Shown: positions 6,741 through 16,574, numbered from the stretch's first letter. The stretch: DNA of 64,000 bases from Hydractinia symbiolongicarpus (GCF_029227915.1 NC_079877.1:8742001-8806000), one strand, 5' to 3'. A program made the numbers and translations. Notes: a model not told the origin generated them from the letters alone.

Positions 6741-6812
6741 TCCTCGGTAGTATAGTGGTAAGTATCCCCGCCTGTCACGCGGGAGACCGGGGTTGGATTC
6801 CCCGCCGGGGAG
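6741..6812 (+). tRNA. tRNA-Asp (GTC), unit 6, B-box mutant
   Basis: C56G changes the invariant T-loop C (normally paired with G19) and the B-box core. The T run after the gene is eight long. Shared with unit 37. Possibly inactive. Confidence 0.8.
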
Positions 6813-6885
6813 GTTTTTTTTATCTTGTCAATGTTTCGTTTCACGTCAGTAGCGTTCGCGGGACTGTCCGGGAATACAGATTTAC

Positions 6886-6958
6886 GCCCGGTTAGCTCAG
6901 TCGGTAGAGCATCAGACTTTTAATCTGAGGGTCGCGGGTTCGAGTCCCTCATCGGGCG
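6886..6958 (+). tRNA. tRNA-Lys (TTT), unit 6
   Basis: Consensus copy. Confidence 0.97.
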
Positions 6959-7065
6959 TAACAATTATTTGGTACGATGGTGAACTAACTTTCACCACAA
7001 TGTCTTGTCGAAAGAGGATGAATAACGTAACATTTGCGGAGTGGCAAAGGCGAAGCAAACTTGAT

Positions 7066-7138
7066 GGGGAACTAGCTCAGATGGTAGAGCGCTCGCTTAG
7101 CATGCGAGAGGGACCGGGATCGATGCCCGGGTTCTCCA
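7066..7138 (+). tRNA. tRNA-Ala (AGC), unit 6
   Basis: T47G in the variable loop; shared with unit 37. Confidence 0.95.
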
Positions 7139-7206
7139 ATGCCTTTTCCATAGGCGTAAAATAAATGAAATTTGCGCAGAGCAATTTGCAGCAGCGTTCG
7201 TGTCAT

Positions 7207-7322
7207 GTCGGGATGGCCGAGCGGTCTAAGGCGCCAGACTCAAGACAAAATGTTCTTCCATTCATCGCGTGGAGAATTCTGGTCCTCGAATGAGGGCGTG
7301 GGTTCGAATCCCACTTCCGACA
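7207..7322 (+). tRNA. tRNA-Leu (CAA) with intron, unit 6
   Basis: Exons consensus; one C-to-T in the intron. Confidence 0.96.
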
Positions 7323-7363
7323 ACTTTTCCCTGCCACACAAAATTTTAGGCCTAAAATGCAAG

Positions 7364-7457
7364 TCCACCGAGCCGGATTTGAACCAGCGACCTAAGGATG
7401 CATGAGTGGTATAAGTTCGTCTACAGTCCTCCGCTCTACCAACTGAGCTATCGGTGG
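7364..7457 (-). tRNA. tRNA-Tyr (GTA) with intron, unit 6
   Basis: Exons consensus; one intron change near its 3' end. Confidence 0.96.
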
Positions 7458-7550
7458 ATGTAGCATCGTACAGTTCTTGTGCAGGACTATGCAGGTCATG
7501 TCACGTTTGTAGTATGACGTGGTTTTTAAAATGATGCGATAGCTCGCACG

Positions 7551-7622
7551 TAGCAGAGGGTGGTTTCGATCCACCGACCTCTGGGTTATGGGCCCAGCAC
7601 GCTTCCTCTGCGCCACTCTGCT
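7551..7622 (-). tRNA. Initiator tRNA-Met (CAT), unit 6
   Basis: Consensus copy. Confidence 0.97.
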
Positions 7623-7710
7623 GAAGGTAGGTAAGCTGAAATGTGTCTGATGTAAGGTGTAGTTTAGTATTGCGAACAGCACTCGAACTATGACCTTTTT
7701 ACCATTTCCA

Positions 7711-7783
7711 GGGGGATTAGCTCACATGGTAGAGCGCTCGCTTTGCATGCGAGAGATACCGGGATCGATGCCCGGATCCTCCA
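7711..7783 (+). tRNA. tRNA-Ala (TGC), unit 6
   Basis: G46A in the variable loop; shared with unit 37. Confidence 0.95.
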
Positions 7784-8042
7784 AGACAATGTTTTTAATT
7801 TATTTATTTTTATACTAATTTCAGTAGTTGCCAATGGTCATAAGAGGATTTATGATGCTCCTAAGATTACCTGGTATTAATAATAATAATAATAATACTA
7901 AACCGCGCTGCATATGTCTAGAGCATTTCTTGCTGTTTAATTTCGCATTGACAGTATACACAGTTTCAGCTTTTAACATGATCGACCGTGTGGCATTCGG
8001 GCATTGACGCCATCGCGAACATATTATTTAAATATGAACTCG

Positions 8043-8114
8043 TCCTCGGTAGTATAGTGGTAAGTATCCCCGCCTGTCACGCGGGAGACCGGGGTTCGAT
8101 TCCCCGCCGGGGAG
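8043..8114 (+). tRNA. tRNA-Asp (GTC), unit 7
   Basis: Consensus gene with an eight-T terminator. Confidence 0.97.
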
Positions 8115-8187
8115 GTTTTTTTTATCTTGTCAATGTTTCGTTTCACGTTAGTAGCGTTCGCGGGACTGTCCGGGAATACAGATTTAC

Positions 8188-8260
8188 GCCCGGTTAGCTC
8201 AGTCGGTAGAGCATCAGACTTTTAATCTGAGGGTCGCGGGTTCGAGTCCCTCATCGGGCG
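8188..8260 (+). tRNA. tRNA-Lys (TTT), unit 7
   Basis: Consensus copy. Confidence 0.97.
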
Positions 8261-8367
8261 TAACAATTATTTGGTACGATGGTGAACTAACTTTCAACAC
8301 AATGTCTTGTCGAAAGAGGATGAATAACGTAACATTTGCGGAGTGGCAAAGGCGAAGCAAACTTGAT

Positions 8368-8440
8368 GGGGAACTAGCTCAGATGGTAGAGCGCTGGCTT
8401 AGCATGCGAGAGGTACCGGGATCGATGCCCGGGTTCTCCA
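8368..8440 (+). tRNA. tRNA-Ala (AGC), unit 7
   Basis: C29G gives a G29-G41 clash in the anticodon stem; absent from its counterpart, unit 38. Confidence 0.88.
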
Positions 8441-8508
8441 ATGCCTTTTCCATAGGCGTAAAATAAATGAAATTTGCGCAGAGCAATTTGCAGCAGCGTT
8501 CGTGTCAT

Positions 8509-8624
8509 GTCGGGATGGCCGAGCGGTCTAAGGCGCAAGACTCAAGACAAAATGTTCTTCCACTCATCGCGTGGAGAATTCTGGTCCTCGAATGAGGGCG
8601 TGGGTTCGAATCCCACTTTCGACA
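8509..8624 (+). tRNA. tRNA-Leu (CAA) with intron, unit 7
   Basis: C28A (mismatch with G42) plus private C68T (G-U wobble). Confidence 0.92.
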
Positions 8625-8665
8625 ACTTTTCCCTGCCACACAAAATTTTAGGCCTAAAATGCAAG

Positions 8666-8759
8666 TCCACCGAGCCGGATTTGAACCAGCGACCTAAGGA
8701 TGCCTGAGTGGTATAAGTTCGTCTACAGTCCTCCGCTCTACCAACTGAGCTATCGGTGG
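8666..8759 (-). tRNA. tRNA-Tyr (GTA) with intron, unit 7
   Basis: Consensus copy. Confidence 0.97.
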
Positions 8760-8852
8760 ATGTAGCATCGTACAGTTCTTGTGCAGGACTATGCAGGTCA
8801 TGTCACGTTTGTAGTATGACGTGGTTTTTAAAATGATGCGATAGCTCGCACG

Positions 8853-8924
8853 TAGCAGAGGGTGGTTTCGATCCACCGACCTCTGGGTTATGGGCCCAGC
8901 ACGCTTCCTCTGCGCCACTCTGCT
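8853..8924 (-). tRNA. Initiator tRNA-Met (CAT), unit 7
   Basis: Consensus copy. Confidence 0.97.
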
Positions 8925-9012
8925 GAAGGTAGGTAAGCTGAAATGTGTCTGATGTAAGGTGTAGTTTAGTATTGCGAACAGCACTCGAACTATGACCTTT
9001 TTACCATTTCCA

Positions 9013-9085
9013 GGGGGATTAGCTCACAAGGTAGAGCGCTCGCTTTGCATGCGAGAGGTACCGGGATCGATGCCCGGATCCTCCA
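9013..9085 (+). tRNA. tRNA-Ala (TGC), unit 7
   Basis: Private T17A in the D loop. Confidence 0.95.
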
Positions 9086-9344
9086 AGACGATGTTTTTAA
9101 TTTATTTATTTTTATACTAATTTCAGTAGTTGCCAATGGTCATAAGAGGATTTATGATGCTCCTAAGATTACCTGGTATTAATAATAATAATAATAATAC
9201 TAAACCGCGCTGCATATGTCTAGAGCATTTCTTGCTGTTTAATTTCGCATTGACAGTATACACAGTTTCAGCTTTTAACATGATCGACCGTGTGGCATTC
9301 GGGCATTGACGCCATCGCGAACATATTATTTAAATATGAACTCG

Positions 9345-9416
9345 TCCTCGGTAGTATAGTGGTAAGTATCCCCGCCTGTCACGCGGGAGACCGGGGTTCG
9401 ATTCCCCGCCGGGGAG
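9345..9416 (+). tRNA. tRNA-Asp (GTC), unit 8
   Basis: Consensus copy. Confidence 0.97.
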
Positions 9417-9489
9417 GTTCTTTTTATCTTGTCAATGTTTCGTTTCACGTCAGTAGCGTTCGCGGGACTGTCCGGGAATACAGATTTAC

Positions 9490-9562
9490 GCCCGGTTAGC
9501 TCAGTCGGTAGAGCATCAGACTTTTAATCTGAGGGTCGCGGGTTCGAGTCCCTCATCGGGCG
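9490..9562 (+). tRNA. tRNA-Lys (TTT), unit 8
   Basis: Consensus copy. Confidence 0.97.
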
Positions 9563-9669
9563 TAACAATTATTTGGTACGATGGTGAACTAACTTTCACC
9601 ACAATGTCTTGTCGAAAGAGGATGAATAACGTAACATTTGCGGAGTGGCAAAGGCGAAGCAAACTTGAT

Positions 9670-9742
9670 GGGGAACTAGCTCAGATGGTAGAGCGCTCGC
9701 TTAGCATGCGAGAGGTACCGGGATCGATGCCCGGGTTCTCCG
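9670..9742 (+). tRNA. tRNA-Ala (AGC), unit 8
   Basis: A73G changes the discriminator base; shared with unit 22. Confidence 0.9.
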
Positions 9743-9810
9743 ATGCCTTTTCCATAGGCGTAAAATAAATGAAATTTGCGCAGAGCAATTTGCAGCAGCG
9801 TTCGTGTCAT

Positions 9811-9926
9811 GTCGGGATGGCCGAGCGGTCTAAGGCGCCAGACTCAAGACAAAATGTTCTTCCACTCATCGCGTGGAGAATTCTGGTCCTCGAATGAGGG
9901 CGTGGGTTCGAATCCCACTTCCGACA
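9811..9926 (+). tRNA. tRNA-Leu (CAA) with intron, unit 8
   Basis: Consensus copy. Confidence 0.97.
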
Positions 9927-9967
9927 ACTTTTCCCTGCCACACAAAATTTTAGGCCTAAAATGCAAG

Positions 9968-10061
9968 TCCACCGAGCCGGATTTGAACCAGCGACCTAAG
10001 GATGCCTGAGTGGTATAAGTTCGTCTACAGTCCTCCGCTCTACCAACTGAGCTATCGGTGG
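9968..10061 (-). tRNA. tRNA-Tyr (GTA) with intron, unit 8
   Basis: Consensus copy. Confidence 0.97.
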
Positions 10062-10154
10062 ATGTAGCATCGTACAGTTCTTGTGCAGGACTATGCAGGT
10101 CATGTCACGTTTGTAGTATGACGTGGTTTTTAAAATGATGCGATAGCTCGCACG

Positions 10155-10226
10155 TAGCAGAGGGTGGTTTCGATCCACCGACCTCTGGGTTATGGGCCCA
10201 GCACGCTTCCTCTGCGCCACTCTGCT
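10155..10226 (-). tRNA. Initiator tRNA-Met (CAT), unit 8
   Basis: Consensus copy. Confidence 0.97.
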
Positions 10227-10314
10227 GAAGGTAGGTAAGCTGAAATGTGTCTGATGTAAGGTGTAGTTTAGTATTGCGAACAGCACTCGAACTATGACCT
10301 TTTTACCATTTCCA

Positions 10315-10387
10315 GGGGGATTAGCTCACATGGTAGAGCGCTCGCTTTGCATGCGAGAGGTACCGGGATCGATGCCCGGATCCTCCA
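10315..10387 (+). tRNA. tRNA-Ala (TGC), unit 8
   Basis: Consensus copy. Confidence 0.97.
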
Positions 10388-10646
10388 AGACGATGTTTTT
10401 AATTTATTTATTTTTATACTAATTTCAGTAGTTGCCAATGGTCATAAGAGGATTTATGATGCTCCTAAGATTACCTGGTATTAATAATAATAATAATAAT
10501 ACTAAACCGCGCTGCATATGTCTAGAGCATTTCTTGCTGTTTAATTTCGCATTGACAGTATACACAGTTTCAGCTTTTAACATGATCGACCGTGTGGCAT
10601 TCGGGCATTGACGCCATCGCGAACATATTATTTAAATATGAACTCG

Positions 10647-10718
10647 TCCTCGGTAGTACAGTGGTAAGTATCCCCGCCTGTCTCGCGGGAGACCGGGGTT
10701 CGATTCCCCGCCGGGGAG
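10647..10718 (+). tRNA. tRNA-Asp (GTC), unit 9, A37T
   Basis: T13C turns a U-G into a C-G pair in the D stem. A37T replaces the purine next to the anticodon. Shared with unit 23. Confidence 0.88.
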
Positions 10719-10791
10719 GTTCTTTTTATCTTGTCAATGTTTCGTTTCACGTCAGTAGCGTTCGCGGGACTGTCCGGGAATACAGATTTAC

Positions 10792-10864
10792 GCCCGGTTA
10801 GCTCAGTCGGTAGAGCATCAGACTTTTAATCTGAGGGTCGCGGGTTCGAGTCCCTCATCGGGCG
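10792..10864 (+). tRNA. tRNA-Lys (TTT), unit 9
   Basis: Consensus copy. Confidence 0.97.
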
Positions 10865-10971
10865 TAACAATTATTTGGTACGATGGTGAACTAACTTTCA
10901 CCACAATGTCTTGTCGAAAGAGGATGAATAACGTAACATTTGCGGAGTGGCAAAGGCGAAGCAAACTTGAT

Positions 10972-11044
10972 GGGGAACTAGCTCAGATGGTAGAGCGCTC
11001 GCTTAGCATGCGAGAGGTACCGGGATCGATGCCCGGGTTCTCCA
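10972..11044 (+). tRNA. tRNA-Ala (AGC), unit 9
   Basis: Consensus copy. Confidence 0.97.
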
Positions 11045-11112
11045 ATGCCTTTTCCATAGGCGTAAAATAAATGAAATTTGCGCAGAGCAATTTGCAGCAG
11101 CGTTCGTGTCAT

Positions 11113-11228
11113 GTCGGGATGGCCGAGCGGTCTAAGGCGCCAGACTCAAGACAAAATGTTCTTCCACTCATCGCGTGGAAAATTCTGGTCCTCGAATGAG
11201 GGCGTGGGTTCGAATCCCACTTCCGACA
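11113..11228 (+). tRNA. tRNA-Leu (CAA) with intron, unit 9
   Basis: Exons consensus; G-to-A near the intron 3' end. Confidence 0.96.
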
Positions 11229-11269
11229 ACTTTTCCCTGCCACACAAAATTTTAGGCCTAAAATGCAAG

Positions 11270-11363
11270 TCCACCGAGCCGGATTTGAACCAGCGACCTA
11301 AGGATGCCTGAGTGGTATAAGTTCGTCTACAGTCCTCCGCTCTACCAACTGAGCTATCGGTGG
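11270..11363 (-). tRNA. tRNA-Tyr (GTA) with intron, unit 9
   Basis: Consensus copy. Confidence 0.97.
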
Positions 11364-11456
11364 ATGTAGCATCGTACAGTTCTTGTGCAGGACTATGCAG
11401 GTCATGTCACGTTTGTAGTATGACGTGGTTTTTAAAATGATGCGATAGCTCGCACG

Positions 11457-11528
11457 TAGCAGAGGGTGGTTTCGATCCACCGACCTCTGGGTTATGGGCC
11501 CAGCACGCTTCCTCTGCGCCACTCTGCT
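11457..11528 (-). tRNA. Initiator tRNA-Met (CAT), unit 9
   Basis: Consensus copy. Confidence 0.97.
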
Positions 11529-11616
11529 GAAGGTAGGTAAGCTGAAAGGTGTCTGATGTAAGGTGTAGTTTAGTATTGCGAACAGCACTCGAACTATGAC
11601 CTTTTTACTATTTCCA

Positions 11617-11689
11617 GGGGGATTAGCTCACATGGTAGAGCGCTCGCTTTGCATGCGAGAGGTACCGGGATCGATGCCCGGATCCTCCA
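11617..11689 (+). tRNA. tRNA-Ala (TGC), unit 9
   Basis: Consensus copy. Confidence 0.97.
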
Positions 11690-11948
11690 AGACGATGTTT
11701 TTAATTTATTTATTTTTATACTAATTTCAGTAGTTGCCAATGGTCATAAGAGGATTTATGATGCTCCTAAGATTACCTGGTATTAATAATAATAATAATA
11801 ATACTAAACCGCGCTGCATATGTCTAGAGCATTTCTTGCTGTTTAATTTCGCATTGACAGTATACACAGTTTCAGCTTTTAACATAATCGACCGTGTGGC
11901 ATTCGGGCATTGACGCCATCGCGAACATATTATTTAAATATGAACTCG

Positions 11949-12020
11949 TCCTCGGTAGTACAGTGGTAAGTATCCCCGCCTGTCACGCGGGAGACCGGGG
12001 TTCGATTCCCCGCCGGGGAG
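11949..12020 (+). tRNA. tRNA-Asp (GTC), unit 10
   Basis: T13C, giving C13-G22. Confidence 0.97.
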
Positions 12021-12093
12021 GTTCTTTTTATCTTGTCAATGTTTCGTTTCACGTCAGTAGCGTTCGCGGGACTGTCCGGGAATACAGATTTAC

Positions 12094-12166
12094 GCCCGGT
12101 TAGCTCAGTCGGTAGAGCATCAGACTTTTAATCTGAGGGTCGCGGGTTCGAGTCCCTCATCGGGCG
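12094..12166 (+). tRNA. tRNA-Lys (TTT), unit 10
   Basis: Consensus copy. Confidence 0.97.
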
Positions 12167-12273
12167 TAACAATTATTTGGTACGATGGTGAACTAACTTT
12201 CACCACAATGTCTTGTCGAAAGAGGATGAATAACGTAACATTTGCGGAGTGGCAAAGGCGAAGCAAACTTGAT

Positions 12274-12346
12274 GGGGAACTAGCTCAGATGGTAGAGCGC
12301 TCGCTTAGCATGCGAGAGGTACCGGGATCGATGCCCGGGTTCTCCA
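12274..12346 (+). tRNA. tRNA-Ala (AGC), unit 10
   Basis: Consensus copy. Confidence 0.97.
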
Positions 12347-12414
12347 ATGCCTTTTCCATAGGCGTAAAATAAATGAAATTTGCGCAGAGCAATTTGCAGC
12401 AGCGTTCGTGTCAT

Positions 12415-12530
12415 GTCGGGATGGCCGAGCGGTCTAAGGCGCCAGACTCAAGACAAAATGTTCTTCCACTCATCGCGTGGAGAATTCTGGTCCTCGAATG
12501 AGGGCGTGGGTTCGAATCCCACTTCCGACA
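12415..12530 (+). tRNA. tRNA-Leu (CAA) with intron, unit 10
   Basis: Consensus copy. Confidence 0.97.
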
Positions 12531-12571
12531 ACTTTTCCCTGCCACACAAAATTTTAGGCCCAAAATGCAAG

Positions 12572-12665
12572 TCCACCGAGCCGGATTTGAACCAGCGACC
12601 TAAGGATGCCTGAGTGGTATAAGTTCGTCTACAGTCCTCCGCTCTACCAACTGAGCTATCGGTGG
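12572..12665 (-). tRNA. tRNA-Tyr (GTA) with intron, unit 10
   Basis: Consensus copy. Confidence 0.97.
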
Positions 12666-12758
12666 ATGTAGCATCGTACAGTTCTTGTGCAGGACTATGC
12701 AGGTCATGTCACGTTTGTAGTATGACGTGGTTTTTAAAATGATGCGATAGCTCGCACG

Positions 12759-12830
12759 TAGCAGAGGGTGGTTTCGATCCACCGACCTCTGGGTTATGGG
12801 CCCAGCACGCTTCCTCTGCGCCACTCTGCT
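12759..12830 (-). tRNA. Initiator tRNA-Met (CAT), unit 10
   Basis: Consensus copy. Confidence 0.97.
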
Positions 12831-12918
12831 GAAGGTAGGTAAGCTGAAATGTGTCTGATGTAAGGTGTAGTTTAGTATTGCGAACAGCACTCGAACTATG
12901 ACCTTTTTACCATTTCCA

Positions 12919-12991
12919 GGGGGATTAGCTCACATGGTAGAGCGCTCGCTTTGCATGCGAGAGGTACCGGGATCGATGCCCGGATCCTCCA
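12919..12991 (+). tRNA. tRNA-Ala (TGC), unit 10
   Basis: Consensus copy. Confidence 0.97.
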
Positions 12992-13250
12992 AGACGATGT
13001 TTTTAATTTATTTATTTTTATACTAATTTCAGTAGTTGCCAATGGTCATAAGAGGATTTATGATGCTCCTAAGATTACCTGGTATTAATAATAATAATAA
13101 TAATACTAAACCGCGCTGCATATGTCTAGAGCATTTCTTGCTGTTTAATTTCGCATTGACAGTATACACAGTTTCAGCTTTTAACATGATCGACCGTGTG
13201 GCATTCGGGCATTGACGCCATCGCGAACATATTATTTAAATATGAACTCG

Positions 13251-13322
13251 TCCTCGGTAGTATAGTGGTAAGTATCCCCGCCTGTCACGCGGGAGACCGG
13301 GGTTCGATTCCCCGCCGGGGAG
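13251..13322 (+). tRNA. tRNA-Asp (GTC), unit 11
   Basis: Consensus copy. Confidence 0.97.
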
Positions 13323-13395
13323 GTTCTTTTTATCTTGTCAATGTTTCGTTTCACGTCAGTAGCGTTCGCGGGACTGTCCGGGAATACAGATTTAC

Positions 13396-13468
13396 GCCCG
13401 GTTAGCTCAGTCGGTAGAGCATCAGACTTTTAATCTGAGGGTCGCGGGTTCGAGTCCCTCATCGGGCG
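13396..13468 (+). tRNA. tRNA-Lys (TTT), unit 11
   Basis: Consensus copy. Confidence 0.97.
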
Positions 13469-13575
13469 TAACAATTATTTGGTACGATGGTGAACTAACT
13501 TTCACCACAATGTCTTGTCGAAAGAGGATGAATAACGTAACATTTGCGGAGTGGCAAAGGCGAAGCAAACTTGAT

Positions 13576-13648
13576 GGGGAACTAGCTCAGATGGTAGAGC
13601 GCTCGCTTAGCATGCGAGAGGTACCGGGATCGATGCCCGGGTTCTCCA
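13576..13648 (+). tRNA. tRNA-Ala (AGC), unit 11
   Basis: Consensus copy. Confidence 0.97.
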
Positions 13649-13716
13649 ATGCCTTTTCCATAGGCGTAAAATAAATGAAATTTGCGCAGAGCAATTTGCA
13701 GCAGCGTTCGTGTCAT

Positions 13717-13832
13717 GTCGGGATGGCCGAGCGGTCTAAGGCGCCAGACTCAAGACAAAATGTTCTTCCACTCATCGCGTGGAGAATTCTGGTCCTCGAA
13801 TGAGGGCGTGGGTTCGAATCCCACTTCCGACA
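13717..13832 (+). tRNA. tRNA-Leu (CAA) with intron, unit 11
   Basis: Consensus copy. Confidence 0.97.
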
Positions 13833-13873
13833 ACTTTTCCCTGCCACACAAAATTTTAGGCCTAAAATGCAAG

Positions 13874-13967
13874 TCCACCGAGCCGGATTTGAACCAGCGA
13901 CCTAAGGATGCCTGAGTTGTATAAGTTCGTCTACAGTCCTCCGCTCTACCAACTGAGCTATCGGTGG
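13874..13967 (-). tRNA. tRNA-Tyr (GTA) with intron, unit 11
   Basis: Exons consensus; one intron change, shared with unit 25. Confidence 0.96.
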
Positions 13968-14060
13968 ATGTAGCATCGTACAGTTCTTGTGCAGGACTAT
14001 GCAGGTCATGTCACGTTTGTAGTATGACGTGGTTTTTAAAATGATGCGATAGCTCGCACG

Positions 14061-14132
14061 TAGCAGAGGGTGGTTTCGATCCACCAACCTCTGGGTTATG
14101 GGCCCAGCACGCTTCCTCTGCGCCACTCTGCT
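14061..14132 (-). tRNA. Initiator tRNA-Met (CAT), unit 11
   Basis: C48T in the variable loop; shared with unit 25. Confidence 0.95.
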
Positions 14133-14220
14133 GAAGGTAGGTAAGCTGAAATGTGTCTGATGTAAGGTGTAGTTTAGTATTGCGAACAGCACTCGAACTA
14201 TGACCTTTTTACCATTTCCA

Positions 14221-14293
14221 CGGGGATTAGCTCACATGGTAGAGCGCTCGCTTTGCATGCGAGAGGTACCGGGATCGATGCCCGGATCCTCCA
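14221..14293 (+). tRNA. tRNA-Ala (TGC), unit 11, G1C
   Basis: G1C breaks the first acceptor pair (C1 against C72); shared with unit 25. Confidence 0.85.
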
Positions 14294-14552
14294 AGACGAT
14301 GTTTTTAATTTATTTATTTTTATACTAATTTCAGTAGTTGCCAATGGTCATAAGAGGATTTATGATGCTCCTAAGATTACCTGGTATTAATAATAATAAT
14401 AATAATACTAAACCGCGCTGCATATGTCTAGAGCATTTCTTGCTGTTTAATTTCGCATTGACAGTATACACAGTTTCAGCTTTTAACATGATCGACCGTG
14501 TGGCATTCGGGCATTGACGCCATCGCGAACATATTATTTAAATATGAACTCG

Positions 14553-14624
14553 TCCTCGGTAGTATAGTGGTAAGTATCCCCGCCTGTCACGCGGGAGACC
14601 GGGGTTCGATTCCCCGCCGGGGAG
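14553..14624 (+). tRNA. tRNA-Asp (GTC), unit 12
   Basis: Consensus copy. Confidence 0.97.
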
Positions 14625-14697
14625 GTTCTTTTTATCTTGTCAATGTTTCGTTTCACGTCAGTAGCGTTCGCGGGACTGTCCGGGAATACAGATTTAC

Positions 14698-14770
14698 GCC
14701 CGGTTAGCTCAGTCGGTAGAGCATCAGACTTTTAATCTGAGGGTCGCGGGTTCGAGTCCCTCATCGGGCG
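14698..14770 (+). tRNA. tRNA-Lys (TTT), unit 12
   Basis: Consensus copy. Confidence 0.97.
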
Positions 14771-14877
14771 TAACAATTATTTGGTACGATGGTGAACTAA
14801 CTTTCACCACAATGTCTTGTCGAAAGAGGATGAATAACGTAACATTTGCGGAGTGGCAAAGGCGAAGCAAACTTGAT

Positions 14878-14950
14878 GGGGAACTAGCTCAGATGGTAGA
14901 GCGCTTGCTTAGCATGCGAGAGGTACCGGAATCGATGCCCGGGTTCTCCA
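14878..14950 (+). tRNA. tRNA-Ala (AGC), unit 12, B-box mutant
   Basis: C29T (wobble) and G53A, which breaks the conserved G53-C61 pair and alters the B box. Shared with unit 26. Confidence 0.82.
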
Positions 14951-15018
14951 ATGCCTTTTCCATAGGCGTAAAATAAATGAAATTTGCGCAGAGCAATTTG
15001 CAGCAGCGTTCGTGTCAT

Positions 15019-15134
15019 GTCGGGATGGCCGAGCGGTCTAAGGCGCCAGACTCAAGACAAAATGTTCTTCCACTCATCGCGTGGAGAATTCTGGTCCTCG
15101 AATGAGGGCGTGGGTTCGAATCCCACTTCCGACA
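15019..15134 (+). tRNA. tRNA-Leu (CAA) with intron, unit 12
   Basis: Consensus copy. Confidence 0.97.
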
Positions 15135-15175
15135 ACTTTTCCCTGCCACACAAAATTTTAGGCCTAAAATGCAAG

Positions 15176-15269
15176 TCCACCGAGCCGGATTTGAACCAGC
15201 GACCTAAGGATGCCTGAGTGGTATAAGTTCGTCTACAGTCCTCCGCTCTACCAACTGAGCTATCGGTGG
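15176..15269 (-). tRNA. tRNA-Tyr (GTA) with intron, unit 12
   Basis: Consensus copy. Confidence 0.97.
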
Positions 15270-15362
15270 ATGTAGCATCGTACAGTTCTTGTGCAGGACT
15301 ATGCAGGTCATGTCACGTTTGTAGTATGACGTGGTTTTTAAAATGATGCGATAGCTCGCACG

Positions 15363-15434
15363 TAGCAGAGGGTGGTTTCGATCCACCGACCTCTGGGTTA
15401 TGGGCCCAGCACGCTTCCTCTGCGCCACTCTGCT
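15363..15434 (-). tRNA. Initiator tRNA-Met (CAT), unit 12
   Basis: Consensus copy. Confidence 0.97.
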
Positions 15435-15522
15435 GAAGGTAGGTAAGCCGAAATGTGTCTGATGTAAGGTGTAGTTTAGTATTGCGAACAGCACTCGAAC
15501 TATGACCTTTTTACCATTTCCA

Positions 15523-15595
15523 GGGGGATTAGCTCACATGGTAGAGCGCTCGCTTTGCATGCGAGAGGTACCGGGATCGATGCCCGGATCCTCCA
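15523..15595 (+). tRNA. tRNA-Ala (TGC), unit 12
   Basis: Consensus copy. Confidence 0.97.
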
Positions 15596-15689
15596 AGACG
15601 ATGTTTTTAATTTATTTATTTTTATACTAATTTCAGTAGTTGCCAATGGTCATAAGAGGATTTATGATGCTCCTAAGATTACCTGGTAT

Positions 15690-15710
15690 TAATAATAATA
15701 ATAATAATAA
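15690..15710. repeat. (TAA)7 allele, unit 13
   Basis: One triplet more than the common allele; makes this unit 1,305 bp. Confidence 0.97.
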
Positions 15711-15857
15711 TACTAAACCGCGCTGCATATGTCTAGAGCATTTCTTGCTGTTTAATTTCGCATTGACAGTATACACAGTTTCAGCTTTTAACATGATCGA
15801 CCGTGTGGCATTCGGGCATTGACGCCATCGCGAACATATTATTTAAATATGAACTCG

Positions 15858-15929
15858 TCCTCGGTAGTATAGTGGTAAGTATCCCCGCCTGTCACGCGGG
15901 AGACCGGGGTTCGATTCCCCGCCGGGGAG
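15858..15929 (+). tRNA. tRNA-Asp (GTC), unit 13
   Basis: Consensus copy. Confidence 0.97.
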
Positions 15930-16002
15930 GTTCTTTTTATCTTGTCAATGTTTCGTTTCACGTCAGTAGCGTTCGCGGGACTATCCGGGAATACAGATTT
16001 AC

Positions 16003-16075
16003 GCCCGGTTAGCTCAGTCGGTAGAGCATCAGACTTTTAATCTGAGGGTCGCGGGTTCGAGTCCCTCATCGGGCG
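16003..16075 (+). tRNA. tRNA-Lys (TTT), unit 13
   Basis: Consensus copy. Confidence 0.97.
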
Positions 16076-16182
16076 TAACAATTATTTGGTACGATGGTGA
16101 ACTAACTTTCAGCACAATGTCTTGTCGAAAGAGGATGAATAACGTAACATTTGCGGAGTGGCAAAGGCGAAGCAAACTTGAT

Positions 16183-16255
16183 GGGGAACTAGCTCAGATG
16201 GTAGAGCGCTCGCTTAGCATGCGAGAGGTACCGGGATCGATGCCCGGGTTCTCCA
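16183..16255 (+). tRNA. tRNA-Ala (AGC), unit 13
   Basis: Consensus copy. Confidence 0.97.
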
Positions 16256-16323
16256 ATGCCTTTTCCATAGGCGTAAAATAAATGAAATTTGCGCAGAGCA
16301 ATTTGCAGCAGCGTTCGTGTCAT

Positions 16324-16439
16324 GTCGGGATGGCCGAGCGGTCTAAGGCGCCAGACTCAAGACAAAATGTTCTTCCACTCATCGCGTGGAGAATTCTGGT
16401 CCTCGAATGAGGGCGTGGGTTCGAATCCCACTTCCGACA
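16324..16439 (+). tRNA. tRNA-Leu (CAA) with intron, unit 13
   Basis: Consensus copy. Confidence 0.97.
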
Positions 16440-16480
16440 ACTTTTCCCTGCCACACAAAATTTTAGGCCTAAAATGCAAG

Positions 16481-16574
16481 TCCACCGAGCCGGATTTGAA
16501 CCAGCGACCTAAGGATGCCTGAGTGGTATAAGTTCGTCTACAGTCCTCCGCTCTACCAACTGAGCTATCGGTGG
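16481..16574 (-). tRNA. tRNA-Tyr (GTA) with intron, unit 13
   Basis: Consensus copy. Confidence 0.97.

Larger units (their letters stand above)
1..9114. repeat. Units 1-7, matching units 33-38 with one extra unit
   Basis: Units 1-3 match 33-35 at an offset of 41,515 bp; units 5-7 match 36-38 at an offset of 40,213 bp. The offset drops by exactly one unit because unit 4 is a near-duplicate of unit 5: both have the same changes just before Lys and before Leu. Unit 4 alone has one private change in the Lys-Ala spacer. Confidence 0.9.

Noticed and set aside
15640-15822. A 60-codon frame with a run of Asn
   Set aside because: It is open only when the microsatellite has seven TAA triplets; the Asn run is the microsatellite read in frame.
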